A stretch of 43,964 nt of DNA from Dehalococcoidia bacterium (lineage in GTDB: Bacteria; Chloroflexota; Dehalococcoidia; Lucifugimonadales; Lucifugimonadaceae), in the NCBI GenBank assembly GCA_014239735.1, contig JAAZYI010000050.1:1-43964 (forward strand), in the 5' to 3' direction. Position numbers and translations under genes: made by a program. The first letter of the stretch is position 1; each line of letters starts with the position of its first letter. Below, piece by piece: positions 1-8,587 of the stretch. Below the pieces are notes generated by a model that saw only the letters and a list, made by a program, of their open reading frames with translations, was not told where the DNA came from and did no database searches.

Positions 1-83
1 ATTGAAGATATGACAGTGAAAATCCCAACAAAAATTCCTGCCTTTTTTATAAAATCTCTTCTGGTTTGAAAATCTTCTTTCAT
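1..83 (-). CDS. N-terminus of a Tat-exported protein (partial, runs off window)
   Basis: An ATG at 83 on the minus strand opens a frame of 27 codons that leaves the window. An AAGGA ribosome binding site lies about 8 bases upstream (in the complement of 90-97). The product begins with a short polar stretch, the twin-arginine motif T-R-R-D-F-I-K and then a hydrophobic segment, so it is probably a Tat-exported or Tat-anchored, cofactor-bearing protein. It is divergent from the alternative complex III operon. A Rieske protein, cupredoxin or oxidase-related protein would fit the position, but nothing visible identifies the family. Confidence 0.6.
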   Translation of the reverse strand, partial: MKEDFQTRRDFIKKAGIFVGIFTVISS

Positions 84-247
84 AATCTATTCCTTAATTT
101 CTGCCATTCCTGAAATTATTTTGTTTTGATTAACAATCTTGTAGTATAAATAAACATCCTTAAGAAGCAAATCTTAATTATAATAAAGTATACTATTTTA
201 GTCATATACATCTAGTTTTTAATTCTTCTTTTAAAAAGGGTTGATTT

Positions 248-263
248 AATCTAAAATTAGATT
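248..263. repeat. Perfect inverted repeat, 7-2-7
   Basis: AATCTAA and TTAGATT are separated by AA, about 70 bases before the first gene of the operon. The arms are AT-rich and no T-run follows, so it is more like an operator than a terminator. In such an AT-rich region chance occurrence is possible. Confidence 0.35.
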
Positions 264-274
264 GACGATAAAAC

Positions 275-288
275 CTAACATGTGTTAG
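275..288. repeat. Inverted repeat, 6-2-6
   Basis: CTAACA and TGTTAG are separated by TG, about 40 bases before the first start codon. It sits 11 bases after the first inverted repeat. Dimeric regulator binding is possible but is inference. Confidence 0.35.
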
Positions 289-329
289 CTTTTCTCTAGA
301 AAATTTTATTCATTTAGTGAAGGAAAAAT

Positions 330-623
330 TTGGATCCAGGGATTTTAACTAGTGATGATTGGGCCACAAGATTAAATGCGCTCAGAATGATGTGGACATG
401 TCTAGTGCTAGCATTAATTGCTGCACCGTCTCTTGTTATAGCTCATGCAGTAATACCTTCTGCAGTAGATTCTGGCACAATAAGTGAAAAATTCAATAAA
501 TTCAGATTACCTTTATACGTTATAGGCACAATAGCATTTATCGCAGATGTGGCTCTTTTTTTATACGCACTTTCTCTATCTATAGGAATAATTTCTGATA
601 TTTACCCTAATTTTTGGCAATAA
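330..623 (+). CDS. Small two-helix membrane protein, first gene of the act operon
   Basis: This 97-residue protein starts at TTG (330) behind a GAAGGA ribosome binding site. It has two predicted membrane helices (about residues 20-42 and 62-88) joined by a short polar loop, with no cysteines or heme motif. It lies 12 bases before actA and is presumably cotranscribed. I do not recognise the family. Its position suggests an accessory or small structural subunit of alternative complex III, comparable to the small extra membrane subunits reported in some of these complexes, but this is inference from context only. Confidence 0.6.
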   Translation: MDPGILTSDDWATRLNALRMMWTCLVLALIAAPSLVIAHAVIPSAVDSGTISEKFNKFRLPLYVIGTIAFIADVALFLYALSLSIGIISDIYPNFWQ

Positions 624-635
624 TAGATATATATT

Positions 636-1448
636 TTGAAAAAATTATTAGACATACTCTACGCACCGCTCTACCTAGCTGCAGGTATAGTTGAAATAAT
701 AAAAGAAAAGGATAAAACAACTCCTACTTGGTTAAAATTATTAGCTCCTTTATTGGCTATAGGAGGCCTAGGTATATTTGCAGTTTTAAGTTTTATACAG
801 GCATTCGTGATGACAGCTTGGCTAGGAAACCCATTGCCTGTTTTCGGTTTTGATCAGAGCCCAGACCAACCAATAAGCTTTCCTCATACAATACATGCGG
901 GTATTGGGCCATTAATAGATCCTGACACAGGAAATCCTTATATAAGCACATCAGGGAAGCCAAGAATAAATGACGATGGGACAACCATGGAAGGGTTAGG
1001 AATGGATTGCACCTACTGTCATAAGCAAGTGGCAGAAGAGGCATGGGCAGGAGTGCCTCCTGTTGAACTTTGTGTTTCTTGCCATAGAGTTATAGGGGAA
1101 CAATCAAATGACCAGTTAAAAGCTTTAAGAAATTATGGATTATATGAAGAAACTAAGTCTCCAATAAACTGGGAAAGGGTTCATAGGATGCCTGACCACG
1201 TAAGATTTGTTCATGCTCCTCACATATGGTATCTAACAGAAAACCCAGAAGCTATACAAAATAAGCCTGTTGGTTTTAAAACACTGCCTGACGGAACCGT
1301 TGCTATATCTCAAGTTTGCTCAACTTGTCATGGAAATGTAGCCGGCATGGAGCAAGTTAGACAAGATCAGCCACTAAAGATGGGGCAATGTGTAGCATGT
1401 CATAGAGCAAATGAAGTCTCAGTAGGATGTGAAACTTGTCATCACTAG
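636..1448 (+). CDS. actA: Alternative complex III subunit A, pentaheme cytochrome c
   Basis: ActA is the multiheme electron-transfer subunit of alternative complex III, a quinol oxidase analogous in role to cytochrome bc1. The 270-residue protein has an N-terminal cytoplasmic stretch, one membrane helix (about 36-62) and a periplasmic domain. Five CxxCH heme sites are visible, starting at residues 125 (CTYCH), 146 (CVSCH), 228 (CSTCH), 252 (CVACH) and 265 (CETCH, followed by a terminal His). Five hemes match the family. The start is TTG with only a weak ribosome binding site. The 3' end overlaps actB1 by 13 bases, so translation is probably coupled. The downstream ccm genes fit the need for heme attachment. 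Confidence 0.92.
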   Translation: MKKLLDILYAPLYLAAGIVEIIKEKDKTTPTWLKLLAPLLAIGGLGIFAVLSFIQAFVMTAWLGNPLPVFGFDQSPDQPISFPHTIHAGIGPLIDPDTGNPYISTSGKPRINDDGTTMEGLGMDCTYCHKQVAEEAWAGVPPVELCVSCHRVIGEQSNDQLKALRNYGLYEETKSPINWERVHRMPDHVRFVHAPHIWYLTENPEAIQNKPVGFKTLPDGTVAISQVCSTCHGNVAGMEQVRQDQPLKMGQCVACHRANEVSVGCETCHH

Positions 1449-3853
1449 ATAATATAAAAAATAATAATGTTTCCAGAAGAAAGTTCATGGGGCTTTTGGG
1501 TGGCACAGCACTTGGAGCATTTATTTTTGAAGCATGTGGTGTACCAGAGCAAGAATATATAATTCAAAGTCCTGTTGATATGCCAGAAGACTACGTCAAA
1601 GGCGAGGATAATTGGTATGCCACAACTAGCGATACTTCCGAGCATGGCGAAAGTATAATCGTAAGGATTATGCAGGGAAGAGCTAAAAAAATTGAAGGTA
1701 ATCCTGATTTTCCAATTACATTAGGTAAACACAAGGCTGTAACAGAAACTGAAATTCAAACACTATATCATCCTGACAGAATATCAGGCCCTCTCTACAG
1801 AAAAACAAGTTCAGGCAACCATAGGCCAATATCATGGAAAGAGGCGGAATCAATCCTGAAAGAATCTCTGCTGTCTAAAGGAAATAAATCGATAATCACC
1901 AAATCACTTAGAGGAATGAACAAGGGTATAATTGATCAATTTTCTAATGCAAAAGGATTAAAGCACCTGACTTTATCATCGCTTCATGACTACTCGATGT
2001 ATGAGTCGTCTAAGGAAGTGTTTGGAACAAAAAGTTTGCCTTACTTTGATATAAAAAATTCAGATTTAATTATATCTTTTGGTCTTGATTTTATCGGAAC
2101 ATGGGGTCCAGTTGAATATAAAAACCAATTTGGAAAGTTTAGAAGCAAAGACCATAGAGGATACATGGTGCAAATAGAACCAAGGATGTCTCTAACTGCT
2201 GCTGCTGCTGACACTTGGCTTTGTAGCAATCCTGGAAGAGAAGGATTGATAGCCCTAATGATTGCTGATCAAATTATTAAAAACGGTAAAGGCAATTCAA
2301 CCAATATAAACAAATTTAAAGAGCTGGCAGGCATATCAGATATCTCTGAGCTTAATAATTCTTCTTCAGGCCTTGATCCAAAATCTGTCGGATTAGCTAC
2401 AGGAATTGATTATCATAAATTAGAAAAGTTAATAGAAAAGTTAATTGCTCATCTAGAAAACAAAGATAAAGGCAAAATAATATTTTTAGCGGGAGGAGCA
2501 ACATCTGGTTATCCTAATTCAAAGAGTATTAACTCTTTAGTTTTCGGATTAAATTATTTAACTGGATCCGTAAATAATAAAGGTGGAATAGTCCTAAATC
2601 CTGATAATGTTTTTGAGGATATTGAAATTAATGGAGAGAAACTGAATCTTCCTGTGTCTTCATCTTGGGATTCTCTAGATTACTGGAAAGAAGAAATTGA
2701 AAACTGGAGATTAGGAAGTCAAGATTTAATCATTGTAAGAGGGGTTGATTTAATAAATGAGATTCCAGGCAAATCAGCAATAACAGAAGCATTTAACAAC
2801 TCAAAAATGTCAATAGGATTTGGAACTGTTCTTAATGACACACTTGAAAGATGCGATTTAATTTTGCCAGATAACACAACTATGCAATCGTGGGGATCAG
2901 ATATCCCAGAACCAAGGACCGGATATCCATTGTTTGCTTTTGGGCAACCAGTCGCTTCAGATCCGTACACTAGAGATGGCTCAAAGAAATTATTTGACTC
3001 TAAAAGCTTTTTTAATGTTCTTCTTTCTCAAATGGAAAATGGCCTTTCCGGTCTAACATACATGGATTTGTGCAAAGAAATATCAAATAAGATTTATAAA
3101 AGCAGCTCCTATAATAATTCTTCGATTGTAGCTTCAAATGCTGATGATTTTTTTAAAGGCATCATGACTAGAGGGGGATGGTGGAATATAAATAAAAAAT
3201 CTTCTGGTCCTAAGAACCCTAAAATTAACATTACTAATGCAGTTTCTGATGTAAAAAGAAGTAATAATAATTTTCATTTAATACCATTTAAGTCTCATGT
3301 TTTTGGCGACGGAAATTCATTAGCAAATCCTTGGGCACAAGGATCACCAGATCCTTTAACATCTATTACGTGGGACAGTTGGATAGAAATTAATACTAAA
3401 ACTGCTGAAGGCTTAAAAATTAAAGCAGGCGATATTTTGAAAGTCACATCAAATTCGGGTTCTGTTGAATTGCCAGCATATTTACATCCTGCAGTTCCTA
3501 GTAACTCTGTTTCTATACCTATAGGATTAGGAAAACAAAATTTTACAAGGTATGCTAGCGAAAGAGGTTCAAATATTGTCGAATTAATTGATACTTCAAA
3601 ACTTAATGAAGATGGCAATATCTCTTGGAACTCAACTTCAGTTTCAATTGAAAAAACCAAAAACAAGAAGAAGGTTTCTAAATTTGAAGGAACTGTACCT
3701 GCTATAGCAGTGGAACCAGGTGTTCCAATTCTAACAGTAGGTCCAAATGAATCAGCAGAAGAAGGTTTTCATAGATCTCACGAAGAGCATCTTGATCATG
3801 CTTTTGGTGACAACTGGAAAGATAAAAAACATGATGAAGAAAAAGGTCATTAG
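1436..3853 (+). CDS. actB1: Alternative complex III subunit B1, molybdopterin-oxidoreductase-like
   Basis: The 805-residue protein is the molybdopterin-oxidoreductase-like half of ActB, which is usually one polypeptide fused to a ferredoxin domain. It starts at TTG inside the end of actA. The next in-frame Met (residue 18) would destroy the Tat motif S-R-R-K-F-M at 13-18, so the TTG start is preferred. No N-terminal four-cysteine Fe-S motif is seen, consistent with the family, in which this domain carries no molybdenum cofactor and acts as scaffold. Recognisable elements include a nucleotide-type motif around 350 and a C-terminal MopB-type barrel (about 625-740). The extreme C-terminus is rich in His, Glu and Lys. 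Twelve bases and a strong ribosome binding site separate it from actB2. Confidence 0.88.
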   Translation: MSSLDNIKNNNVSRRKFMGLLGGTALGAFIFEACGVPEQEYIIQSPVDMPEDYVKGEDNWYATTSDTSEHGESIIVRIMQGRAKKIEGNPDFPITLGKHKAVTETEIQTLYHPDRISGPLYRKTSSGNHRPISWKEAESILKESLLSKGNKSIITKSLRGMNKGIIDQFSNAKGLKHLTLSSLHDYSMYESSKEVFGTKSLPYFDIKNSDLIISFGLDFIGTWGPVEYKNQFGKFRSKDHRGYMVQIEPRMSLTAAAADTWLCSNPGREGLIALMIADQIIKNGKGNSTNINKFKELAGISDISELNNSSSGLDPKSVGLATGIDYHKLEKLIEKLIAHLENKDKGKIIFLAGGATSGYPNSKSINSLVFGLNYLTGSVNNKGGIVLNPDNVFEDIEINGEKLNLPVSSSWDSLDYWKEEIENWRLGSQDLIIVRGVDLINEIPGKSAITEAFNNSKMSIGFGTVLNDTLERCDLILPDNTTMQSWGSDIPEPRTGYPLFAFGQPVASDPYTRDGSKKLFDSKSFFNVLLSQMENGLSGLTYMDLCKEISNKIYKSSSYNNSSIVASNADDFFKGIMTRGGWWNINKKSSGPKNPKINITNAVSDVKRSNNNFHLIPFKSHVFGDGNSLANPWAQGSPDPLTSITWDSWIEINTKTAEGLKIKAGDILKVTSNSGSVELPAYLHPAVPSNSVSIPIGLGKQNFTRYASERGSNIVELIDTSKLNEDGNISWNSTSVSIEKTKNKKKVSKFEGTVPAIAVEPGVPILTVGPNESAEEGFHRSHEEHLDHAFGDNWKDKKHDEEKGH

Positions 3854-3865
3854 TAAGAAGGAGAT

Positions 3866-4606
3866 ATGGTAGCAGAAAAACAAAGTAAATTTAAATGGGG
3901 CATGGCTATAGATATTGATAAGTGCACTGGTTGCCAAGCATGTGTTCTAGCATGTCAGGCTGAAAATAACATCCCTATTAACACAGAGGATAACTTTAAA
4001 GATGCAAGAGGAATTGAATGGATCCGTGTTGAAAGATACTGGGAGGGCGAATTTCCTGATGTAAAAGCAAAGTTTATACCTATTCTTTGCATGCACTGTG
4101 ACAATGCTCCCTGCGAACCAGTATGCCCAGTTTACGCTAGCTATCATACTGTGGAAGGCCTTAACGTACAGGTTTACAATAGGTGTGTTGGAACAAGATA
4201 TTGTGCAAACGGTTGCCCTTATTTAGTCAGATTTTTCAATTACTGGGAACCGGAATGGCCAGAATCACTTCAAAATCAACTCAATCCTGATGTAACAGTT
4301 AGGAGCAGAGGGATAATGGAGAAATGCACCATGTGCATTCAGAGGATAAGGAGAGGCACGCGAAAAGCCAAAAGGGATAATAATGAAGTCATGGATGGAG
4401 ATATTAGTCCGGCTTGCGTACAAGCATGCCCTACTGAAGCCATGGTTTTTGGGAATCAGAAAGACCCAAATAGTAAAATCAATAAAATGAAAAATGATAA
4501 AAGATCTTACACATTGCTTGACCATTTAAAAACTAATAGCAACGTATGGTATTTAGCAAAAGTTGATGAAGATATAGATTCTCATAACAAGGAAGAGGGG
4601 CATTAG
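3866..4606 (+). CDS. actB2: Alternative complex III subunit B2, four-cluster ferredoxin
   Basis: This 246-residue iron-sulfur protein resembles the DmsB/NrfC family and the C-terminal half of fused ActB. Cluster cysteines fall in four groups: C20, C23, C26, C30; C75, C78, C83, C87; C107, C113, C117; and C154, C157, C184, C188. The third group reads CVGTRYC where relatives have CxGCRYC, so T110 replaces a ligand. That predicts one 3Fe-4S and three 4Fe-4S clusters, the inventory known for alternative complex III. There is no Tat signal of its own, so it probably travels with ActB1. A textbook ribosome binding site AGAAGGAGAT precedes the ATG. Its stop overlaps the next GTG start by one base. 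Confidence 0.9.
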   Translation: MVAEKQSKFKWGMAIDIDKCTGCQACVLACQAENNIPINTEDNFKDARGIEWIRVERYWEGEFPDVKAKFIPILCMHCDNAPCEPVCPVYASYHTVEGLNVQVYNRCVGTRYCANGCPYLVRFFNYWEPEWPESLQNQLNPDVTVRSRGIMEKCTMCIQRIRRGTRKAKRDNNEVMDGDISPACVQACPTEAMVFGNQKDPNSKINKMKNDKRSYTLLDHLKTNSNVWYLAKVDEDIDSHNKEEGH

Positions 4607-6003
4607 TGATTGAAGTACCAGTAACAAATAATACCGAAAAATTTAATTCTGCTACCAATTCTTTGGTTTCTACTACTAAAGAAACTCTTGGAGATAAATT
4701 TAAGCTAATTTTTGGAATATTCGGAATTTTATCTGTTATTGGAATAATTTCACTTATTTTAAAAATAACTACAGTAGGTTTTGATACGAAATCTGGATGG
4801 GGTTATTATGCTGCTATAGTATCACTTTTATTAGGAGTGTTCGGAACAGCTCCAATGGTTGCAATAGCTCCTACAATTGCTAAAGCAGACTGGCATAGAC
4901 CTGTATCAAGAATTGCAACTATGTTTACTCTAGCAGGAATATCTACATCTATACTTGCAATACCATTAATATTTGCTTTGCCTCCCCTAGTAGTGGGCGG
5001 AATCAGAAGAAGATCAATTTGGTTCGATGCTAATATTTATACTCCTCATGTTTTTTTTGGTATAGCAGTAATTGGACTATTCCTAGTTGGAATAGGATTG
5101 TTATGGGTTACTTCAATACCTGATATGGCCATAATGCGTGACCATAGCTCAGGGTGGAAACAAAGGCTAGGAAAGTCTTTATCAAGAGGATTTGTTGGTA
5201 CAGAAAGGCAATGGATAAGCTTAAGGGCAAGAATTGGAATGATGGGAACATTTTATTTCATGTTCTTAATATTTGTTCATATAATTTACAGTATATGTTT
5301 CAGTCTTGAATTAGTAGCTGGATGGAAAGATGCTATATATCCAATGTATCATGCCGCAACCGGAATTCAATCAGGGGTTGCTACAGTCATAATCGGCTTA
5401 TTTTTATTTAGGAAATACTGGAACCTAGAAGATCATATTAGGATTGACCAATTCTGGGCTCTCTCTAAGCTAATGTTCGCAACAACCATTTTTTGGTTTT
5501 ACTTCTTTATATGTGCCTTCATGATATTTTGGTACGGAAAGTCTGCAATTAATGAAATGACTATAGCTATTTTAGTAAATGGTCCTTACATGCCAGTTTT
5601 TATTGGAACTCTGCTGTTAAGTTTTATAGTTCCATGGTGGATAATAATTTGGAATCCTGTTAGATATAGTCCTTGGATGCTATCCGTGGTAGCTGCAATT
5701 GTATTGATTGGAAGTGTATTAGATAGAATTCGATTATATGTTATCTCATGGCAAGTTTATAGTGATGAAATGATACATAAAAGGTATATACCTCTTGATG
5801 AAATACCTGAAAACATGATTGCTCCTAGCATATTAGATATAGGAATATTTATAGGATTCATATCTTTTGGAATATTTGTGATTTTATTAGCTACCAGATT
5901 TATTCCAGTAGTCTCAATTTGGGAGAGGCATCAGTCAATATTATTAACTAGGCATATTAAGTTCTATAGAACTGAAGTATATGCAGTAGGAAAACCGGAT
6001 TAA
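4606..6003 (+). CDS. actF: NrfD/PsrC-family membrane subunit, ActF-like
   Basis: The 465-residue polytopic protein has about ten membrane helices after a polar N-terminus of roughly 30 residues. It is related to the ActC next door, sharing the positions of DWHRPVSR (ActC: EWRRPVTR) and SIPDMAIMRD (ActC: LIPDLAILRD). It lacks the histidine motifs that ActC keeps (SHAG, HAGRPW), reading FGTAP instead. In known complexes ActC carries the quinol site and ActF is a second NrfD-like subunit without it, so ActF-like is the best label. The position before actC rather than after actE differs from the usual actABCDEF order. The start is GTG, overlapping the actB2 stop (TAGTG). Confidence 0.72.
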   Translation: MIEVPVTNNTEKFNSATNSLVSTTKETLGDKFKLIFGIFGILSVIGIISLILKITTVGFDTKSGWGYYAAIVSLLLGVFGTAPMVAIAPTIAKADWHRPVSRIATMFTLAGISTSILAIPLIFALPPLVVGGIRRRSIWFDANIYTPHVFFGIAVIGLFLVGIGLLWVTSIPDMAIMRDHSSGWKQRLGKSLSRGFVGTERQWISLRARIGMMGTFYFMFLIFVHIIYSICFSLELVAGWKDAIYPMYHAATGIQSGVATVIIGLFLFRKYWNLEDHIRIDQFWALSKLMFATTIFWFYFFICAFMIFWYGKSAINEMTIAILVNGPYMPVFIGTLLLSFIVPWWIIIWNPVRYSPWMLSVVAAIVLIGSVLDRIRLYVISWQVYSDEMIHKRYIPLDEIPENMIAPSILDIGIFIGFISFGIFVILLATRFIPVVSIWERHQSILLTRHIKFYRTEVYAVGKPD

Positions 6004-6006
6004 AAA

Positions 6007-7380
6007 ATGCAACAAAGACGACAACTAGATGAAAAGCAAATAAATAGAGAATTACTCAATGGAAATCTCGCAACTCCTAAATGGTATTACCCAGTAATGG
6101 CAGTGCTAGGGGTTGGTGTTCTTATTGGTTTTGCTACTATTCTATATATGTTTAATAGAGGTCTTGGAGTTACGGGTCTTGCCAGACCAGTATACTGGGG
6201 ACTTTTTATAACTACTTTCGTTTTTTGGGTAGGAATAAGTCATGCTGGCATTATGATATCTGCAATTTTGAGACTTACTCAAGCAGAATGGCGAAGACCT
6301 GTTACAAGAGCAGCTGAATTATTAACTGTATTCTCTCTATTAACAGCACTATTCTTTCCTCTAATGCATGCTGGAAGACCTTGGAGAATCGCATACTGGC
6401 TCATGCCTTATGATTGGGCTAGGGGAATATGGCCAAATGTAAGGTCGCCACTTTTTTGGGACCCTATTGCTATAGGAACTTATCTAACAGGAAGTACGTT
6501 ATTCCTATTTGTTGCCTTAATACCAGATTTAGCTATTTTAAGGGACAGAACTACAGGAATTAAAAAAACTATATATTCAATGCTTGCTCTTGGCTGGAGA
6601 GGAAATCCAAGACAATGGCAACTGCAAGTTGTTGCGGGAGTACTATTGTCAGCCCTAATGTTACCAATTTTCGTTTCTGTACACTCAATTGTAAGTTGGG
6701 ATTTTGCTGTTACGCCTGCAGTTGAAGGTTGGCATTCAACTATTTTTGCCCCTTATTTTGTAATAGGAGCTGTTCATTCAGGGGTTTCTGCTGTTGTTAC
6801 TATGATGTGCTTGATGAGATGGCTTTGGAAGTGGAATAACTATATAAGACCTGAACACTTCGATGCTTTGGCTAGACTTTTAATAATTGTTGCAACTGCA
6901 TGGCTAGCTTTCACATTTCTAGAATTAATATTTTCCCTATATGGACGAGATGCTCCTGAAATTGCATTGAGAGAACTTCAAATGTTCACATGGCCATGGA
7001 ATTTAATATTCATCATTTTTCTATTGACAGGATATGTCATCCCTGTTGGTTGCTGGCTGTTTAAAAGATGCAGAAATAATATCGCAATAATGTTTTGGAC
7101 ATCTATATTAGTTAATGTTGGAATGTGGCTTGAGAGATTTTTAATCATAGTTCCAGGTTTATCCAGAAAACAAGTATTCGTATACACATGGGAGGGATAT
7201 TGGCCAAGTCCTGTTGAATGGATAATTTTAGTTTGGTCTTTTGCATGGGTTTCTTTTCTCATGCTTTTATTTGCTAGATTTTTTCCATTAGTGCCATTAT
7301 TTGAGGCCAAGGAAAGTCAAGTATTTACTACTGAAATGAAAGTAGGGCGGGCTACTGTCCCTATGGTAATTAGAGAGTGA
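6007..7380 (+). CDS. actC: Alternative complex III subunit C, quinol-binding NrfD-like protein
   Basis: ActC is the integral membrane subunit that binds and oxidises menaquinol or another quinol. The 457-residue protein has about ten membrane helices. Conserved blocks are GLARPVYWG (57-65), SHAG with H79, RRPVTRAAE (96-104) and HAGRPW with H121, followed by a conserved loop WPNVRSPLFWD. These agree with the ActC family and distinguish it from the preceding paralogue. It starts at ATG three bases after the actF-like stop and is followed after 13 bases by actD. Confidence 0.88.
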   Translation: MQQRRQLDEKQINRELLNGNLATPKWYYPVMAVLGVGVLIGFATILYMFNRGLGVTGLARPVYWGLFITTFVFWVGISHAGIMISAILRLTQAEWRRPVTRAAELLTVFSLLTALFFPLMHAGRPWRIAYWLMPYDWARGIWPNVRSPLFWDPIAIGTYLTGSTLFLFVALIPDLAILRDRTTGIKKTIYSMLALGWRGNPRQWQLQVVAGVLLSALMLPIFVSVHSIVSWDFAVTPAVEGWHSTIFAPYFVIGAVHSGVSAVVTMMCLMRWLWKWNNYIRPEHFDALARLLIIVATAWLAFTFLELIFSLYGRDAPEIALRELQMFTWPWNLIFIIFLLTGYVIPVGCWLFKRCRNNIAIMFWTSILVNVGMWLERFLIIVPGLSRKQVFVYTWEGYWPSPVEWIILVWSFAWVSFLMLLFARFFPLVPLFEAKESQVFTTEMKVGRATVPMVIRE

Positions 7381-7393
7381 AGGAGAAATTACT

Positions 7394-7906
7394 ATGTCAA
7401 AAATAAGTATTTTAGGTTTATATGATAACCCAGATTCTGCAGCAGATGCTTTAGATGCACTAAGTGAGGCCGGATTTGACTCAAATAACTTTGATGTCTT
7501 AACAGGGACGCCATATCCAGAAGGTGCTTTTGGAGAACATGTTCCCCAGCACAGATTATTTAGATTTCCACTATTTGGAGCTATTGTTGGTCTTACACTA
7601 AGCGTGTTTCTGACTTCTACCACTCAAATAGTATATCCACTAATTACTGGAGGGAAACCAATATTATCTATTTTCGCAATGCTAGTGATTATGTATGAAA
7701 TGACGATGTTATCAGCTGTAATAACTACTGTCATAGGTATTTTATTTGAATCGAGATTGCCGAATATTTCTATGAATGTCTATGACACTAGAATAACTGA
7801 AGGATTAATAGGTGTTTCTCTAGTTTGTACAAGCGATAAGAAAGAAACTGCAGAAAGAGCTCTTAATGGCGCTGGGGCGCTGGAGACAAAATCATCGGGG
7901 AAATAA
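7394..7906 (+). CDS. actD: Alternative complex III subunit D (DUF3341)
   Basis: The 170-residue protein has an N-terminal soluble alpha/beta domain (1-60, with LGLYDNPDSAADAL) and two membrane helices (about 62-84 and 96-122), the DUF3341 architecture. ActD is a small membrane subunit that contacts the cytochrome and NrfD-like subunits; it holds no cofactor. GAAGGAG is placed about 9 bases before the ATG. The stop is followed almost immediately by the TTG start of actE. Confidence 0.86.
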   Translation: MSKISILGLYDNPDSAADALDALSEAGFDSNNFDVLTGTPYPEGAFGEHVPQHRLFRFPLFGAIVGLTLSVFLTSTTQIVYPLITGGKPILSIFAMLVIMYEMTMLSAVITTVIGILFESRLPNISMNVYDTRITEGLIGVSLVCTSDKKETAERALNGAGALETKSSGK

Positions 7907-7907
7907 A

Positions 7908-8555
7908 TTGATAAGATTTGCAGAAAAATTTAATAAGATTCATTTATTTTTAATGATTGCATTTTCTTTAATAGTGTTGGCCCCTACATGTCAAAGTGGG
8001 ATCACTCAAAGAGGAACGTATCCGATAGAAATTTTCTCAGAAATGCATTATTCGCAAGCTTACAGAAACCAAGAATCACCTAGGCTGGAATCTTTATCTA
8101 ATGCTGAGCCATTTGTGACTCCAAATGAAAGACTAAATGATTCAGAATCAGTTTTATATATGGATTCAAAGTTTATATATAATCCAAAAATTGGAGCAGA
8201 AATCTATAGAGTAAATTGCTCTTTTTGTCATGGAGTAAATGGGATAGGAGATGGCACTGTTGCACCTCATATATCTTCTGAAGATAGCTTCTATTCAACA
8301 ACCCCAACTGATGAAGTGCCAGGATCTGGGATGGGGCCTTATAAAGCTGTGCCTCAACTACACAATATAGCGGATAGACTTCTGGGTAAAGATAAGGCCA
8401 TAAATAGGCTAGAATATATGTTAAAAATGGAGTCAGGCTCTATTGCGCTAGGTCCTATGCCAAGCTTTTTATGGGTATTTACAGAAGAGCAAAGGAATCA
8501 AGTTATTAATTATATAGTTGACGAAGAGAACGGTCTTCCTTCTAGCTCAAATTAG
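7908..8555 (+). CDS. actE: Alternative complex III subunit E, monoheme cytochrome c
   Basis: The 215-residue exported cytochrome has an N-terminal hydrophobic segment (about 12-30), then a periplasmic domain with one CxxCH site (C104-S-F-C-H108) followed by G-x-N-G-x-G-D-G, typical of class I cytochromes c. Distal Met candidates lie near the C-terminus (GPMPSF). ActE is the monoheme subunit that may pass electrons to an oxidase or soluble carrier. The cysteine in APTC could be lipidated, but the lipobox is poor. I chose TTG 7908, one base after the actD stop, with GGGGAAA upstream; an ATG at 7866 in the same frame would add 14 residues inside actD and shift the signal inward. Confidence 0.82.
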   Translation: MIRFAEKFNKIHLFLMIAFSLIVLAPTCQSGITQRGTYPIEIFSEMHYSQAYRNQESPRLESLSNAEPFVTPNERLNDSESVLYMDSKFIYNPKIGAEIYRVNCSFCHGVNGIGDGTVAPHISSEDSFYSTTPTDEVPGSGMGPYKAVPQLHNIADRLLGKDKAINRLEYMLKMESGSIALGPMPSFLWVFTEEQRNQVINYIVDEENGLPSSSN

Positions 8556-8587
8556 TACTGATAATTGACATAATATATCATTTTTAT

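Larger units (their letters stand above)
84..329. promoter_or_regulatory. Divergent intergenic region upstream of the act operon
   Basis: This 246-base AT-rich gap separates the divergent Tat protein gene from the act operon and must hold both promoters. A TATACT hexamer (189-194) and a TTGACG hexamer (262-267) are visible, but neither has a convincing partner at 17 bases, so no promoter is assigned. Two inverted repeats (248-263 and 275-288) lie near the operon side. No gene longer than a few codons with a ribosome binding site is seen. Confidence 0.45.

Noticed and set aside
1436-3853. ActB1 as a true molybdenum enzyme
   Set aside because: It lacks the N-terminal Fe-S cysteine motif and sits in an act operon; family members of this kind bind no molybdopterin cofactor.
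7866-7907. Earlier ATG start for ActE inside actD
   Set aside because: It would put a charged, non-signal stretch ahead of the signal segment and overlap actD by 41 bases; TTG 7908 directly after the actD stop is more natural.
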